Source of the DNA: Paenibacillus abyssi | GTDB lineage: Bacteria; Bacillota; Bacilli; Paenibacillales; Paenibacillaceae | NCBI RefSeq assembly: GCF_014640295.1 | Contig: NZ_BMGR01000009.1 | Coordinates: 1-64,000 of the forward strand | Direction: 5' to 3' | Length of the DNA: 64,000 bases | Shown here: positions 48,323-55,156 of the stretch, one piece after another | Position numbering within the stretch: position 1 is the stretch's first letter | Layout: the number at the start of each line of letters is the position of its first letter | Notes under the pieces: generated by a model | What the model saw: the letters and a program-made list of their open reading frames with translations, nothing else | What the model was told of the DNA's origin: nothing | The model's database searches: none | Made by a program: the position numbers and the translations under genes

Positions 48323-48526
48323 TTATTTCAATTCAGGTGGCGGAAGTGGCACTCTGGGCAAGCCTCCTGGCTGGCCGGGCTCAGGAGCAGGTTTCGTAAA
48401 GCCCCCTGTGTTATACAGATAAGAAAGCGGTTTGATTAGACCCGCTGTGCCAATTTGCAGAATCGAGGAATTGGATATGGCATTGATTCGAAGATGATGA
48501 ATCGTAATATTTTGCTGAACCTTCAT
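48323..48526 (-). CDS. gerPB: Spore germination protein GerPB
   Basis: A 67-residue GerPB protein, MKVQQNITIHHLRINAISNSSILQIGTAGLIKPLSYLYNTGG, ending in a Pro/Gly-rich tail (GQPGGLPRVPLPPPELK). The pattern HxLRINxxSxSSxLQIG is the GerPB mark. The ATG at 48526 is used; a longer start six codons up (48544) is possible. The second cluster has a paralogue with a similarly Pro-rich tail. Confidence 0.87.
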   Translation of the reverse strand: MKVQQNITIHHLRINAISNSSILQIGTAGLIKPLSYLYNTGGFTKPAPEPGQPGGLPRVPLPPPELK

Positions 48527-48562
48527 GCGAATACACCTACCCACCTATCTGAACTCTACGCG

Positions 48563-48784
48563 CTATAACGTCTTCGTCACCGTATCATCTATGACATCGT
48601 TGTCCAGCGTATTTGTCATATTCAGACCACTATTTGTTAATGGAAAATCGCCCGTATTGAAGGATCCTGATCCAGCAAATGTTTTTGAGGTGCTTTTTGG
48701 GGAAAGGAATATGGCATCTCCGAATTGTACAATGGCACTGGACCCGACGCTTACGATCTTGATGTTGCCGACAAATGCTGGCAT
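48563..48784 (-). CDS. gerPA: Spore germination protein GerPA
   Basis: A 73-residue GerPA/GerPF-family protein, with MPAFVGNIKIVSVGSSAIVQFGDAIFLSPKSTSKTFAGSGSFNTGDF and a C-terminal NTLDNDVIDD. GerPA and GerPF share this family; first place in the operon points to gerPA. ATG at 48784 follows GAGAGGAGGCTTAAT. A sigma-K-like promoter motif lies about 35 bp upstream. It is divergent from the Hsp20-like gene. Confidence 0.9.
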   Translation of the reverse strand: MPAFVGNIKIVSVGSSAIVQFGDAIFLSPKSTSKTFAGSGSFNTGDFPLTNSGLNMTNTLDNDVIDDTVTKTL

Positions 48785-48812
48785 ATTAAGCCTCCTCTCG
48801 CTCTCCTTACTA

Positions 48813-48839
48813 AGGATATGCCTAATTTCATGTCCATGT
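48813..48839 (-). promoter_or_regulatory. Sigma-K-like promoter of the gerP operon
   Basis: On the minus strand AC, 17 bp, then CATATCCTTA matches the sigma-K pattern AC-N16/17-CATANNNT. The gerP operon of Bacillus is under sigma-K, so this fits. The core ends about 29 bp before gerPA. Confidence 0.5.
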
Positions 48840-48910
48840 TCCGCATTTGTACTTCTGTGTCATTCGGGCTTTTAGTACATACAATGTTGTAAGAGCGGCA
48901 GTGAAAGGTA

Positions 48911-49393
48911 GTGAAGGCTTTGAAGAATCGACAGCATCCAATGATGGACTGGGATGAATTCGAGAAATTTATGATCAAGCAACTCCCGTTTTTGTCCGGC
49001 CAAGCTTCAACGGATGATACCCACCAAAACAATAATGCCATCGGGAATTATGTGCAAAAAGTGATGAAACGATTTTTAAACAATCCAGCAATTAATCACC
49101 CCTATTTGAAGCCCTTTACGATAAATAAAATCGAATATGAAATGTTTGAGACACATCGCAGCATTTTTGTTCAATGCCGAGTTCCGAAGAATGCCTCTCC
49201 ATATGACATGAGTTTCTCTGTCAACAAACGAAAGCTTAAGATCTCCCATGACGGAAAAACAGAAGAAATCCTCTTAACCAGCGATGTAGACTCAAGGCGT
49301 TCAACGGCGAAATACAAAAATGGCATATTAGAGATACGTCTCCCAAAAAGACGGCAAAAAGAACCGTTTCATGAAATAGCGATCCATGAATAA
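48911..49393 (+). CDS. Hsp20/alpha-crystallin-like protein
   Basis: A 160-residue protein with a C-terminal alpha-crystallin/CS-like beta domain (about residues 78-155): FETHRSIFVQCRVPKNASPYDMSFSVNKRKLKIS and RSTAKYKNGILEIRLPKRRQKE, the last with the typical GxLxIxLPK signature. The N-terminal 70 residues are helical. Some spore-coat proteins, such as CotM and CotP, have this fold, and it sits between two gerP clusters, so a coat role is likely. Start is GTG at 48911 behind GAAAGGTA; a TTG at 48920 is an alternative. Confidence 0.72.
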   Translation: MKALKNRQHPMMDWDEFEKFMIKQLPFLSGQASTDDTHQNNNAIGNYVQKVMKRFLNNPAINHPYLKPFTINKIEYEMFETHRSIFVQCRVPKNASPYDMSFSVNKRKLKISHDGKTEEILLTSDVDSRRSTAKYKNGILEIRLPKRRQKEPFHEIAIHE

Positions 49394-49401
49394 CGTATAT
49401 T

Positions 49402-49432
49402 AAAACGGAGAGCCGGCTACCCTCTCCGTTTT
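49402..49432. terminator. Bidirectional terminator
   Basis: AAAACGGAGAG and CTCTCCGTTTT form an 11-bp perfect stem between the Hsp20-like gene and the convergent zinc-ribbon gene. Confidence 0.85.
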
Positions 49433-49454
49433 ATGTTTATGTTGGGATGATCTA

Positions 49455-49763
49455 TCAATCGTCTAGAAAAAAACGATGGTTGAACCAATTCATCTCGTCC
49501 AATTCATCGGTTTGCAGCACTTTGTTCTCCGGATAAGGGGAAGATACCAACCCCGCTTGATAAAATGCGGTATGCGATCCGCAGCGTGGACAAAATGCGG
49601 TTTGCTCATTACATACATAGCTGCAAGGATCGCCTAACAATGTGCCGACGCTCAGGCAGCGATTCGTGACAGGTGCGCCGCAAGAGATGCAGTACATATC
49701 TTTTTTCTCTGTAAGATGGCCGCATCTGATACACAGCCGGTCATCGTTTTTTGAATCTGCCAA
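49455..49763 (-). CDS. Zinc-ribbon protein of the second gerP-like cluster
   Basis: A 102-residue protein with three cysteine pairs: CIRCGHLTEKKDMYCISCG (one zinc ribbon near residues 11-29), then CSYVC and CPRCG about residues 47-61, which could form a second site. The tail DELDEMNWFNHRFFLDD is acidic and aromatic. The start is a TTG at 49763 behind GGTAAGGAGGAATCCTAG, immediately after the stop of the GerPC-like gene, so the two are coupled. Its function in the coat is unknown; there is no counterpart in the standard gerP operon. Confidence 0.65.
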   Translation of the reverse strand: MADSKNDDRLCIRCGHLTEKKDMYCISCGAPVTNRCLSVGTLLGDPCSYVCNEQTAFCPRCGSHTAFYQAGLVSSPYPENKVLQTDELDEMNWFNHRFFLDD

Positions 49764-50084
49764 CTAGGATTCCTCCTTACCTGTCGATTGGCTAAGGTTA
49801 TCCGCGTGAAGGTCTTTGTCTTCGTCCATTTCCTTTTGCTTTAACCATTTTTCCAATTGTTCCGGATCGGAAAGTGCGGTCAATCCGATATTGAGTGTTC
49901 CCGACAGCTCCTGAACGGTTAATTCCTGAACCTTATAACTTATGTTCTCGATATGCACGGGTTTAATTTGCTGCAAGGCCTTCTTTAATTGCTGCGATTC
50001 ATTTTCCACAAGCAATAATTTGTCCTCCAACTGCCTGATCCTGCCTTCCATCAGCCTGAGATAGGCATGATAATCAACATACAT
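49764..50084 (-). CDS. GerPC-like protein, second cluster
   Basis: A 106-residue shortened GerPC relative. It has the same N-terminal coiled coil (YLRLMEGRIRQLEDKLLLVENESQQLKKALQ) and the family segment IENISYKVQELTVQELSGTLNIGLTAL, matching IEYNFEQLKVEQLDGTLIIGISP of the main GerPC. It lacks the C-terminal helical half of the 203-residue form. ATG at 50084 follows AGGGGAGAGGAAGCG. It is third in a cluster of the same gene order as gerPA-gerPB-gerPC. Confidence 0.7.
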   Translation of the reverse strand: MYVDYHAYLRLMEGRIRQLEDKLLLVENESQQLKKALQQIKPVHIENISYKVQELTVQELSGTLNIGLTALSDPEQLEKWLKQKEMDEDKDLHADNLSQSTGKEES

Positions 50085-50140
50085 CGCTTCCTCTCCCCTT
50101 TCCGCATTGTGCTGGCCGTTCTAAAAGGTTCGCAGAAGCG

Positions 50141-50401
50141 CTAAGGTACAGCCGGAAAAGACGGCGTAATGATATCTGGTGACTGTGTCGAAGGCAAAAT
50201 GACCGGAGGCTCAACGGGAACTGTTGGCGCGACTGGCGAGATAATTGAAGGGGAAATCTGCTGAGGCGGCAGCTTCTTATCCGAGTCCGGATAATATGCA
50301 TTGGATGACGCTTCATTTTTGCAAAGAATGGTTTTTCCAATATTCATGGATCCGATATTGCTAATGGAGTTTATTTTTATGATGGCGATGGAGATATTCA
50401 T
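50141..50401 (-). CDS. GerPB-like protein, second cluster
   Basis: An 86-residue protein whose start, MNISIAIIKINSISNIGSMNIGKTILCKN, follows the GerPB pattern (hydrophobic-xx-I-N-S-I-S-N-xx-x-x-I-G), followed by a long Pro/Ser-rich tail (SPSIISPVAPTVPVEPP...). The main GerPB has a shorter Pro-rich tail. The ATG at 50401 is chosen because AAGGAGGTGTTGTGG lies before it. One cysteine is present. Family membership is likely but not proved. Confidence 0.65.
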   Translation of the reverse strand: MNISIAIIKINSISNIGSMNIGKTILCKNEASSNAYYPDSDKKLPPQQISPSIISPVAPTVPVEPPVILPSTQSPDIITPSFPAVP

Positions 50402-50414
50402 CCACAACACCTCC

Positions 50415-50630
50415 TTATACTTGCTGATTCGGCTGATCATTAAAGTCAGGGTCATTCACGTTGTTCAGTTCCCTGTTCATTGAAAAACTTCCATCGCCTA
50501 TTACCGAGTATCCTCCAACGCTCTTTTGATTCGCAGAATGTCCTTTATGCAGCGTATTGCCGAAATTAATGGAGCCATTACTGGAAATACTGGAGATTTT
50601 GATGTTAAAAATATTGTTTATTGTAGGCAT
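50415..50630 (-). CDS. GerPA/GerPF-like protein, second cluster
   Basis: A 71-residue GerPA/GerPF-family protein: MPTINNIFNIKISSISSNGSINFGNTLHKGHSANQKSVGGYSVIGDG, ending NNVNDPDFNDQPNQQV, which mirrors the D-x-D-x-x-D end of GerPA. ATG at 50630 follows GATGGAGGGTGGGGAA; upstream in-frame ATGs lie inside that site. A sigma-K-like promoter stands just upstream. It could be a displaced gerPF, since gerPF is missing from the main operon, but it heads its own cluster. Confidence 0.72.
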   Translation of the reverse strand: MPTINNIFNIKISSISSNGSINFGNTLHKGHSANQKSVGGYSVIGDGSFSMNRELNNVNDPDFNDQPNQQV

Positions 50631-50652
50631 TTCCCCACCCTCCATCTCATTT

Positions 50653-50679
50653 ATCATATGGGTTGGGCTGCAAAATCGT
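50653..50679 (-). promoter_or_regulatory. Sigma-K-like promoter of the second gerP-like cluster
   Basis: On the minus strand AC, 17 bp, then CATATGATAA matches the sigma-K pattern with the same spacing as at the main gerP operon. It ends about 22 bp before the first gene of the cluster. Confidence 0.5.
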
Positions 50680-50778
50680 TACAAATACCCATTTAATTCG
50701 CAGCAGGGCTATAATCCAGGCTGAATGAGGGCGAATAAAATACACTGGTCTTATATTATTGAAAGGAGGACACAATTA

Positions 50779-50883
50779 ATGAGTGCAATTGGTGGATACG
50801 GAAGATTTTTCGGAACATCCGCAGGGGTGATTTTAGTATTGTTCATCCTGCTCGTTATTGTTTCCCGGGGATTCATTTACTAA
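50779..50883 (+). CDS. YjcZ-type sporulation peptide, second copy
   Basis: A 34-residue peptide, MSAIGGYGRFFGTSAG followed by the hydrophobic helix VILVLFILLVIVSRGFIY. It is a paralogue of the peptide at 45710; the helix is almost identical. ATG at 50779 follows GAAAGGAGGACACAATTA. A hairpin terminator follows. The pair flanks the gerP island on both sides. Confidence 0.85.
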   Translation: MSAIGGYGRFFGTSAGVILVLFILLVIVSRGFIY

Positions 50884-50941
50884 GACGTATAAATGACTTG
50901 ATAAATGCGCGTTGATGTCTGCGTTGCCTTCCATGTTAAAT

Positions 50942-50973
50942 AGAGGCAGATCCTAATACAGGGATCCGCCTCT
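50942..50973 (+). terminator. Terminator after second YjcZ gene
   Basis: AGAGGC-AGATCC and GGATC-CGCCTCT form an interrupted 11-bp stem followed by ATTTTAATAA. Confidence 0.7.
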
Positions 50974-51002
50974 ATTTTAATAATACAAATCGCATCAGAT
51001 CA

Positions 51003-51072
51003 AAAAAGATCCTCTTATATTCGATCCGTATAGCTAATAGCTGGAAGATCGAGTAGAAAAGGATCTTTTTTG
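51003..51072. terminator. Long inverted repeat, probable bidirectional terminator
   Basis: AAAAAGATCCT and AGGATCTTTTT at the ends, plus inner CGATC/GATCG, form a long interrupted hairpin with T runs on both strands, about 40 bp after the small minus-strand gene. Confidence 0.65.
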
Positions 51073-51109
51073 GACATTCCTCTGTACCAGTTGCACGTTG
51101 GGATGGCGA

Positions 51110-51286
51110 CTAACATGTCTGCTGGTTGCGTTCAGCCTCAATCTGCCGAACTAGTGCCGATTTATATTCCATCAGTCGGCTGAAGCGATACCTTGACGAT
51201 CGAGGCCTGATTTTAGATGGCTGCATTGCGGTGTACTGAACTAATTTCTCCGTATAAAACGCCATGCGGTTAACTGTCGTCTTCAT
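51110..51286 (-). CDS. Small basic hypothetical protein
   Basis: A 58-residue basic protein, MKTTVNRMAFYTEKLVQYTAM...RQIEAERNQQTC, helical and rich in Arg. The ATG at 51286 has GTAAGGAGGGGTTTGTG directly upstream, a strong site; longer in-frame versions run into hydrophobic, unlikely sequence. There is no recognised family. It lies between the gerP island and the tRNA cluster. Confidence 0.55.
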   Translation of the reverse strand: MKTTVNRMAFYTEKLVQYTAMQPSKIRPRSSRYRFSRLMEYKSALVRQIEAERNQQTC

Positions 51287-51556
51287 CACAAACCCCTCCT
51301 TACTTAATCTATTCGCAGCTTCTTCCATTTTTAAGTCCAAATCGAAAAAAAATATGTGATTTTTACTATTAGAGTGACCGTATTCAGGCGTTAGTTTGAA
51401 CCATACCATGAAAAAAAGCACCCTTCCACGTTCATCCGTTAAAAACCGGAGGATCGTAGATATGAGGTGCTTTTGCGTACGGAATTGATCGTTCAGTTCG
51501 CATAATTATGTAATGATCTTACTGTTTTATCCAAGCCTTTCTGGATAAAACATAAA

Positions 51557-51645
51557 TGGTGCCGAGGACCGGAATCGAACCGGTACGGTAGTCACCTACC
51601 GCAGGATTTTAAGTCCTGTGCGTCTGCCAGTTCCGCCACCCCGGC
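51557..51645 (-). tRNA. tRNA-Leu (TAA)
   Basis: An 89-nt class II tRNA with encoded CCA. Acceptor GCCGGGG pairs with CCTCGGC, the anticodon loop CTTAAAA gives anticodon TAA, a long variable arm GGTAGGTGACTACC is present, and the T loop is TTCGATT. Last of three tRNAs on the minus strand. Confidence 0.95.
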
Positions 51646-51664
51646 ATATAAGTAGGTCACACAA

Positions 51665-51741
51665 TGGTGGGCCCTGAGGGACTCGAACCCCCGACCAATC
51701 GGTTATGAGCCGACCGCTCTAACCAACTGAGCTAAGGGCCC
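51665..51741 (-). tRNA. tRNA-Ile2 (CAT, lysidine type)
   Basis: A 77-nt tRNA with encoded CCA, acceptor GGGCCCT/AGGGCCC and anticodon loop CTCATAA, anticodon CAT. The CTCATAA loop and GTCGG/CCGAT stem resemble the Bacillus Ile2 tRNA whose C34 becomes lysidine, rather than elongator Met. It lacks the initiator features of its neighbour. The amino-acid identity (Ile2 against Met) is inferred. Confidence 0.75.
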
Positions 51742-51769
51742 TAAAAGGGGTTACCATTATAATTAAGGT

Positions 51770-51846
<77 letters not shown>

Positions 51847-51937
51847 TTGTTACCCGTATGTGACCATTTCGTAATGGCGACAAGTAATAATATACTACAG
51901 ACAGAAAGCGTTAGTCAACCCCTTTTTACATGTTTTT

Positions 51938-52102
51938 TTATGGAACAAACCGCACGCCATATCGGCCTTTCCGCGAACGGAATACTTCGATCTCACGAGG
52001 GCTCTGATATCCGTATATCCACCAATCATTCTCCATTCGTTTGACCAGGCATCCGGCTTGAAATTTTGATTCGTACAGCCTCACCCAATAAACCCATGCC
52101 AC
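51938..52102 (-). CDS. Small hypothetical protein
   Basis: A 54-residue protein translated from a GTG at 52102 behind GGAGGGATCAAAC: VAWVYWVRLYESKFQAGCLVKRMENDWWIYGY and onward to GRYGVRFVP. It is rich in Trp, Tyr and Arg, with one cysteine, and looks like a small beta domain. No family is recognised. A longer in-frame reading from 52255 overlaps the divergent YjcG gene and adds an unlikely hydrophobic stretch. Confidence 0.5.
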   Translation of the reverse strand: MAWVYWVRLYESKFQAGCLVKRMENDWWIYGYQSPREIEVFRSRKGRYGVRFVP

Positions 52103-52202
52103 GTTTGATCCCTCCAGCTTGTATTTGCATTTAGGATACCCTAATTTCGGGAAAAACAAGCAAATCGGGTATAATAAGATGAACGAAAGGAGGATAAAAC
52201 TT

Positions 52203-52715
52203 ATGAATTTTGGTATCGTCGCCTTTCCATCCAAACCGGTCCAGGATTTCGCCAATAGCTTGAGAAAACGTTATGACCCGCATTACAGCTCCATTCAACC
52301 CCACATGACAATAAGAGAGGGAGAGCTGTGGGATGAGACGCAACTGGAGCATGCGATCCAGCATATGGAGGAAATAACGAAGCGCTGGGCTCCTTTTCAT
52401 GTTCGTTATAATCGTGTCTCGACTTTTTATCCCGTTAACCATGTCATTTATATGGCCTTGGAAGACCCTCTGCCGATGATCCGCTTCCAAGAGGCAATAA
52501 ACAGCGGCCCACTGTCTTACAACCGAACTAACTATGTTTACGTGCCTCATCTGACCTTAGGACAGCAGCTCTCGGCCGACGAGCTCCATGACGTCTATGC
52601 CAGCCTGCGCCACAAGGCGCTTGATTTCACCAATATCGTCGACAGAATCCACTTGCTTTACCAGACCGAGAACATGGCGTGGACAGCGTACCAGTCCTTT
52701 CTTCTGCGCGGTTGA
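52203..52715 (+). CDS. yjcG: YjcG-type 2H phosphoesterase (LigT-like)
   Basis: A 170-residue 2H-superfamily protein of the YjcG type. The two catalytic HxT/S motifs are IQPHMTIREGE near residue 33 and YVPHLTLGQQ near 120. The start ATG at 52203 follows GAAAGGAGGATAAAACTT; in Bacillus the family begins the same way, MNFGIVAFPSKPVQDFANSLRKRY. Members act on 2',3'-cyclic or 2'-5' phosphodiester bonds in RNA or small nucleotides; the true substrate of YjcG is not known. Confidence 0.88.
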   Translation: MNFGIVAFPSKPVQDFANSLRKRYDPHYSSIQPHMTIREGELWDETQLEHAIQHMEEITKRWAPFHVRYNRVSTFYPVNHVIYMALEDPLPMIRFQEAINSGPLSYNRTNYVYVPHLTLGQQLSADELHDVYASLRHKALDFTNIVDRIHLLYQTENMAWTAYQSFLLRG

Positions 52716-52725
52716 ATATGTGAAG

Positions 52726-52748
52726 GGCTGCCTTTCAATAAGGCAGCC
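52726..52748. terminator. Short inverted repeat between yjcG and SBP gene
   Basis: GGCTGCC and GGCAGCC pair around a nine-base loop, but no T run follows on either strand, so termination is likely weak. It sits between convergent genes. Confidence 0.45.
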
Positions 52749-52763
52749 ACTTCGTTGTTGTTA

Positions 52764-54263
52764 TTATTCGTACACCTTATTGCCTACTTGGCCTTCAACC
52801 GACTCCAGCGGACCGTTCGGATTGGACTTGATCTCCTGCAGCATGGCATCCCCTTTGGTTTCCCATTCGGCGAGCGCTTCTGCGACCGTTTTCTTATTAT
52901 CTACCACTTCCTGGAACAACATTTGTCCGATGTTATTCACTTGGTAGATGTTTGGCCGCTCACGGTAAATTTTCTCCATATCCATACTCATCGGCGGAAC
53001 TGGCTGCATCGAATAGAAAGCGGCTAGGTTATAATCCATTCCTTCTCTTGGCTTGATAAATTCTTTACGGGCAACCATCTCGTACGTACTTCGGGATCTC
53101 AGCTTCGCCCATTCCTTGCTATTCATAAACTTCACAAACTCCCAAGCATCCTCCTGATTTTGGGCATTAGTGTTAATCCCCATTAATGAGCTTAAATAAA
53201 TATTTCCGCCTACTCCAGGCTTCTCAGGATGCTCCGGCACAGTAACCACATCCCAATCCACCATCTGAAACCCTTCGATATTGTCCTTCTGCAGATCGGC
53301 TCGCCTAAGCTCGTTCAAATAATAATAATCTCCGACCATCATGGCTACTCTGCCGTTCAAGAACAAATCGCCTTCAAACGGATTAAACGGCCTCTCTCCC
53401 CCATCGACAGGCATAGTGCTGTACATATCTTGGTTCGTCGGAATGATTTTATCTTTGTATAAGCCCGCTACTTGCTCCCAAACCTTTTTCCACTGATCGG
53501 AATTAACCAGCATTTTTTCGCCCTTGTCATCAAAGATTTTCAATTGCAGCGGCGCGGCGTAGTTCTGAATTTCATAGAAGCCGTCTCCACTCCAGCGGTT
53601 CAGCATCAGCCCGTACGTCCGTTCATTGCCTTCACCCTTGCTTAATTGGCGTGCCACGTTCATGACGTCTTCCCATTGCATGTTATCCGTTGGCGGCTGC
53701 AAGCCTGCATCCTGGAAAATTTTCTTGTTATAATACAACGCTGAAGAGGTAAACGTCGGTGTCAACGCATAAATCTTGTTGTCTCCTGCGGATTTGATGC
53801 CGTCAATGACCGTTGGAACATAGTCGCTAATATCGAACTCATCCTGCTGGATTAGCGGGTCCAATTCCTTCAGCAGGTTATCCTGGACTAACCGGCGCAG
53901 CATATTGTACTCCACCACGACGACATCCACCGGATTTGTGCCAGTCAACATCTTTTGCATTTCTTCATAAGGATCCGGCTGTTTTTGCTCCTCGCCCGGC
54001 TGTATATAACGCATGCTGTCATAATTGATCGCCGATACGATCTCAATGGTCAGGTTCGGATTGTTGTATTCATAGATATCCGTATATTGCTGGCGGAAAT
54101 ACGGTTCGTTATCCTCTCCGCCGTACAGCACGCCGATCCGCAGCACGCGGTTCTCAGCGCTTGAATCGCCATTTCCCCCGCTGCACGCGGCCAGCAGCGA
54201 CATGAACAATGCCATTGTCAAACTTATGAACATGAACTTACGCAAAGATGATTTCCCTCTCAT
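52764..54263 (-). CDS. Extracellular solute-binding lipoprotein of an export-type operon
   Basis: A 499-residue type-1 solute-binding-protein-fold lipoprotein. Signal and lipobox are FISLTMALFMSLLAACSGG, cysteine near 27. The mature part has the sugar-binding-protein pattern: VDVVVVEYNMLRRLVQDNLLKELDPLI, IYALTPTFTSSALYYNKKIFQDAGL, FLNGRVAMMVGDYYYLNEL and NAQNQEDAWEFVKFMNSKEWAK. Such proteins normally feed MalF/G permeases, but none is present; it is the last gene of a MacB/FtsX-type unit, three bases after an ATPase. It may be a substrate-capture or sensor part of that system. Ligand unknown. Confidence 0.8.
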   Translation of the reverse strand: MRGKSSLRKFMFISLTMALFMSLLAACSGGNGDSSAENRVLRIGVLYGGEDNEPYFRQQYTDIYEYNNPNLTIEIVSAINYDSMRYIQPGEEQKQPDPYEEMQKMLTGTNPVDVVVVEYNMLRRLVQDNLLKELDPLIQQDEFDISDYVPTVIDGIKSAGDNKIYALTPTFTSSALYYNKKIFQDAGLQPPTDNMQWEDVMNVARQLSKGEGNERTYGLMLNRWSGDGFYEIQNYAAPLQLKIFDDKGEKMLVNSDQWKKVWEQVAGLYKDKIIPTNQDMYSTMPVDGGERPFNPFEGDLFLNGRVAMMVGDYYYLNELRRADLQKDNIEGFQMVDWDVVTVPEHPEKPGVGGNIYLSSLMGINTNAQNQEDAWEFVKFMNSKEWAKLRSRSTYEMVARKEFIKPREGMDYNLAAFYSMQPVPPMSMDMEKIYRERPNIYQVNNIGQMLFQEVVDNKKTVAEALAEWETKGDAMLQEIKSNPNGPLESVEGQVGNKVYE

Positions 54264-54266
54264 TCA

Positions 54267-55151
54267 TTACCCCTCCAATGATTTTGGCGCTGTGATAATA
54301 ATTCGTTCCCCGTCAAATTCCATGGACGCTTTATCTTTGATGTTCAGTGCTCCCAGGTAATCTTTGGGGATTTGCAGCCGGCCTACCCGGTCGACGACAA
54401 CATACTCCTCATGCACGCTCTGCAGCCCTCCGATCCCCCGGCTTACCTCTTCGGCAGCTTGATCGAGATTCGGGTTGCGTTTGATAAATTCCGTGCTGGT
54501 CAGGCCGTCGCGAATCGCCACGACCCGATCGACTTTACCCGCCAAGGAGAGATCATGCGTAACGATAACAATCGTAATGCCAATCTCTTGATTCAGCCTC
54601 CTGAATATGTCCATGATCATATCTGAAGTACGGCTGTCGACCGAACCAGTAGGTTCGTCAGCCAGCAGCAGCTCCGGGCGGTTGGAGAGCGAGATGGCCA
54701 TCGCCACCCGCTGCTGCTCACCGCCGGAGAGCTGATGCAGCTTGTTGTGCATCCGTTCTTTTAAGCCAACCCACTCCAGCAGCTGGCGGGCATAAGCGCG
54801 GTCCAGCTTGCCGGATAACATCATCGGCATTTCCACATTTTCGAGCGCTGTCAGATAAGGCAGCAGGTTGCGCGCATTATTTTGCCAGATAAAACCTACT
54901 GTATCGCGCTTGTATTGTACAAGCTGCTCATCGGTAATTTTAAGCAGATCCCATTTCCCTACCGTCACTTGGCCGGCGGAAGGCCGATCCAGGCCTCCAA
55001 GCGTATTCAATAGTGTTGATTTTCCGCTGCCGCTGTTGCCGATGATCGCCATCATCTCGCCTTTATTTACGGTCAAATTGAGTCCCTGAAGCGCAACGAC
55101 TTCGAGATCATCGGTTTTGTAGATTTTGACCAAGCCTTCGCAATGAATCAT
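54267..55151 (-). CDS. ABC ATPase with C-terminal AbrB-like domain
   Basis: A 294-residue fusion. Residues 1-222 are an ABC ATPase of the LolD/MacB type: Walker [13 protein letters not shown] (38-49), signature [11 protein letters not shown] (141-151), Walker [10 protein letters not shown] (161-169), and the switch His in VTHDLSLAG. Residues about 249-290, [38 protein letters not shown], match a SpoVT/AbrB swapped-hairpin domain (V-D-x-x-G-R-x-x-I-P spacing). The AbrB part normally binds DNA or makes dimers; here it may dimerise the ATPase. Gene order and the six-base gap to the permease show they work together. Confidence 0.8.
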   Translation of the reverse strand: MIHCEGLVKIYKTDDLEVVALQGLNLTVNKGEMMAIIGNSGSGKSTLLNTLGGLDRPSAGQVTVGKWDLLKITDEQLVQYKRDTVGFIWQNNARNLLPYLTALENVEMPMMLSGKLDRAYARQLLEWVGLKERMHNKLHQLSGGEQQRVAMAISLSNRPELLLADEPTGSVDSRTSDMIMDIFRRLNQEIGITIVIVTHDLSLAGKVDRVVAIRDGLTSTEFIKRNPNLDQAAEEVSRGIGGLQSVHEEYVVVDRVGRLQIPKDYLGALNIKDKASMEFDGERIIITAPKSLEG

Positions 55152-55156
55152 CGCCG

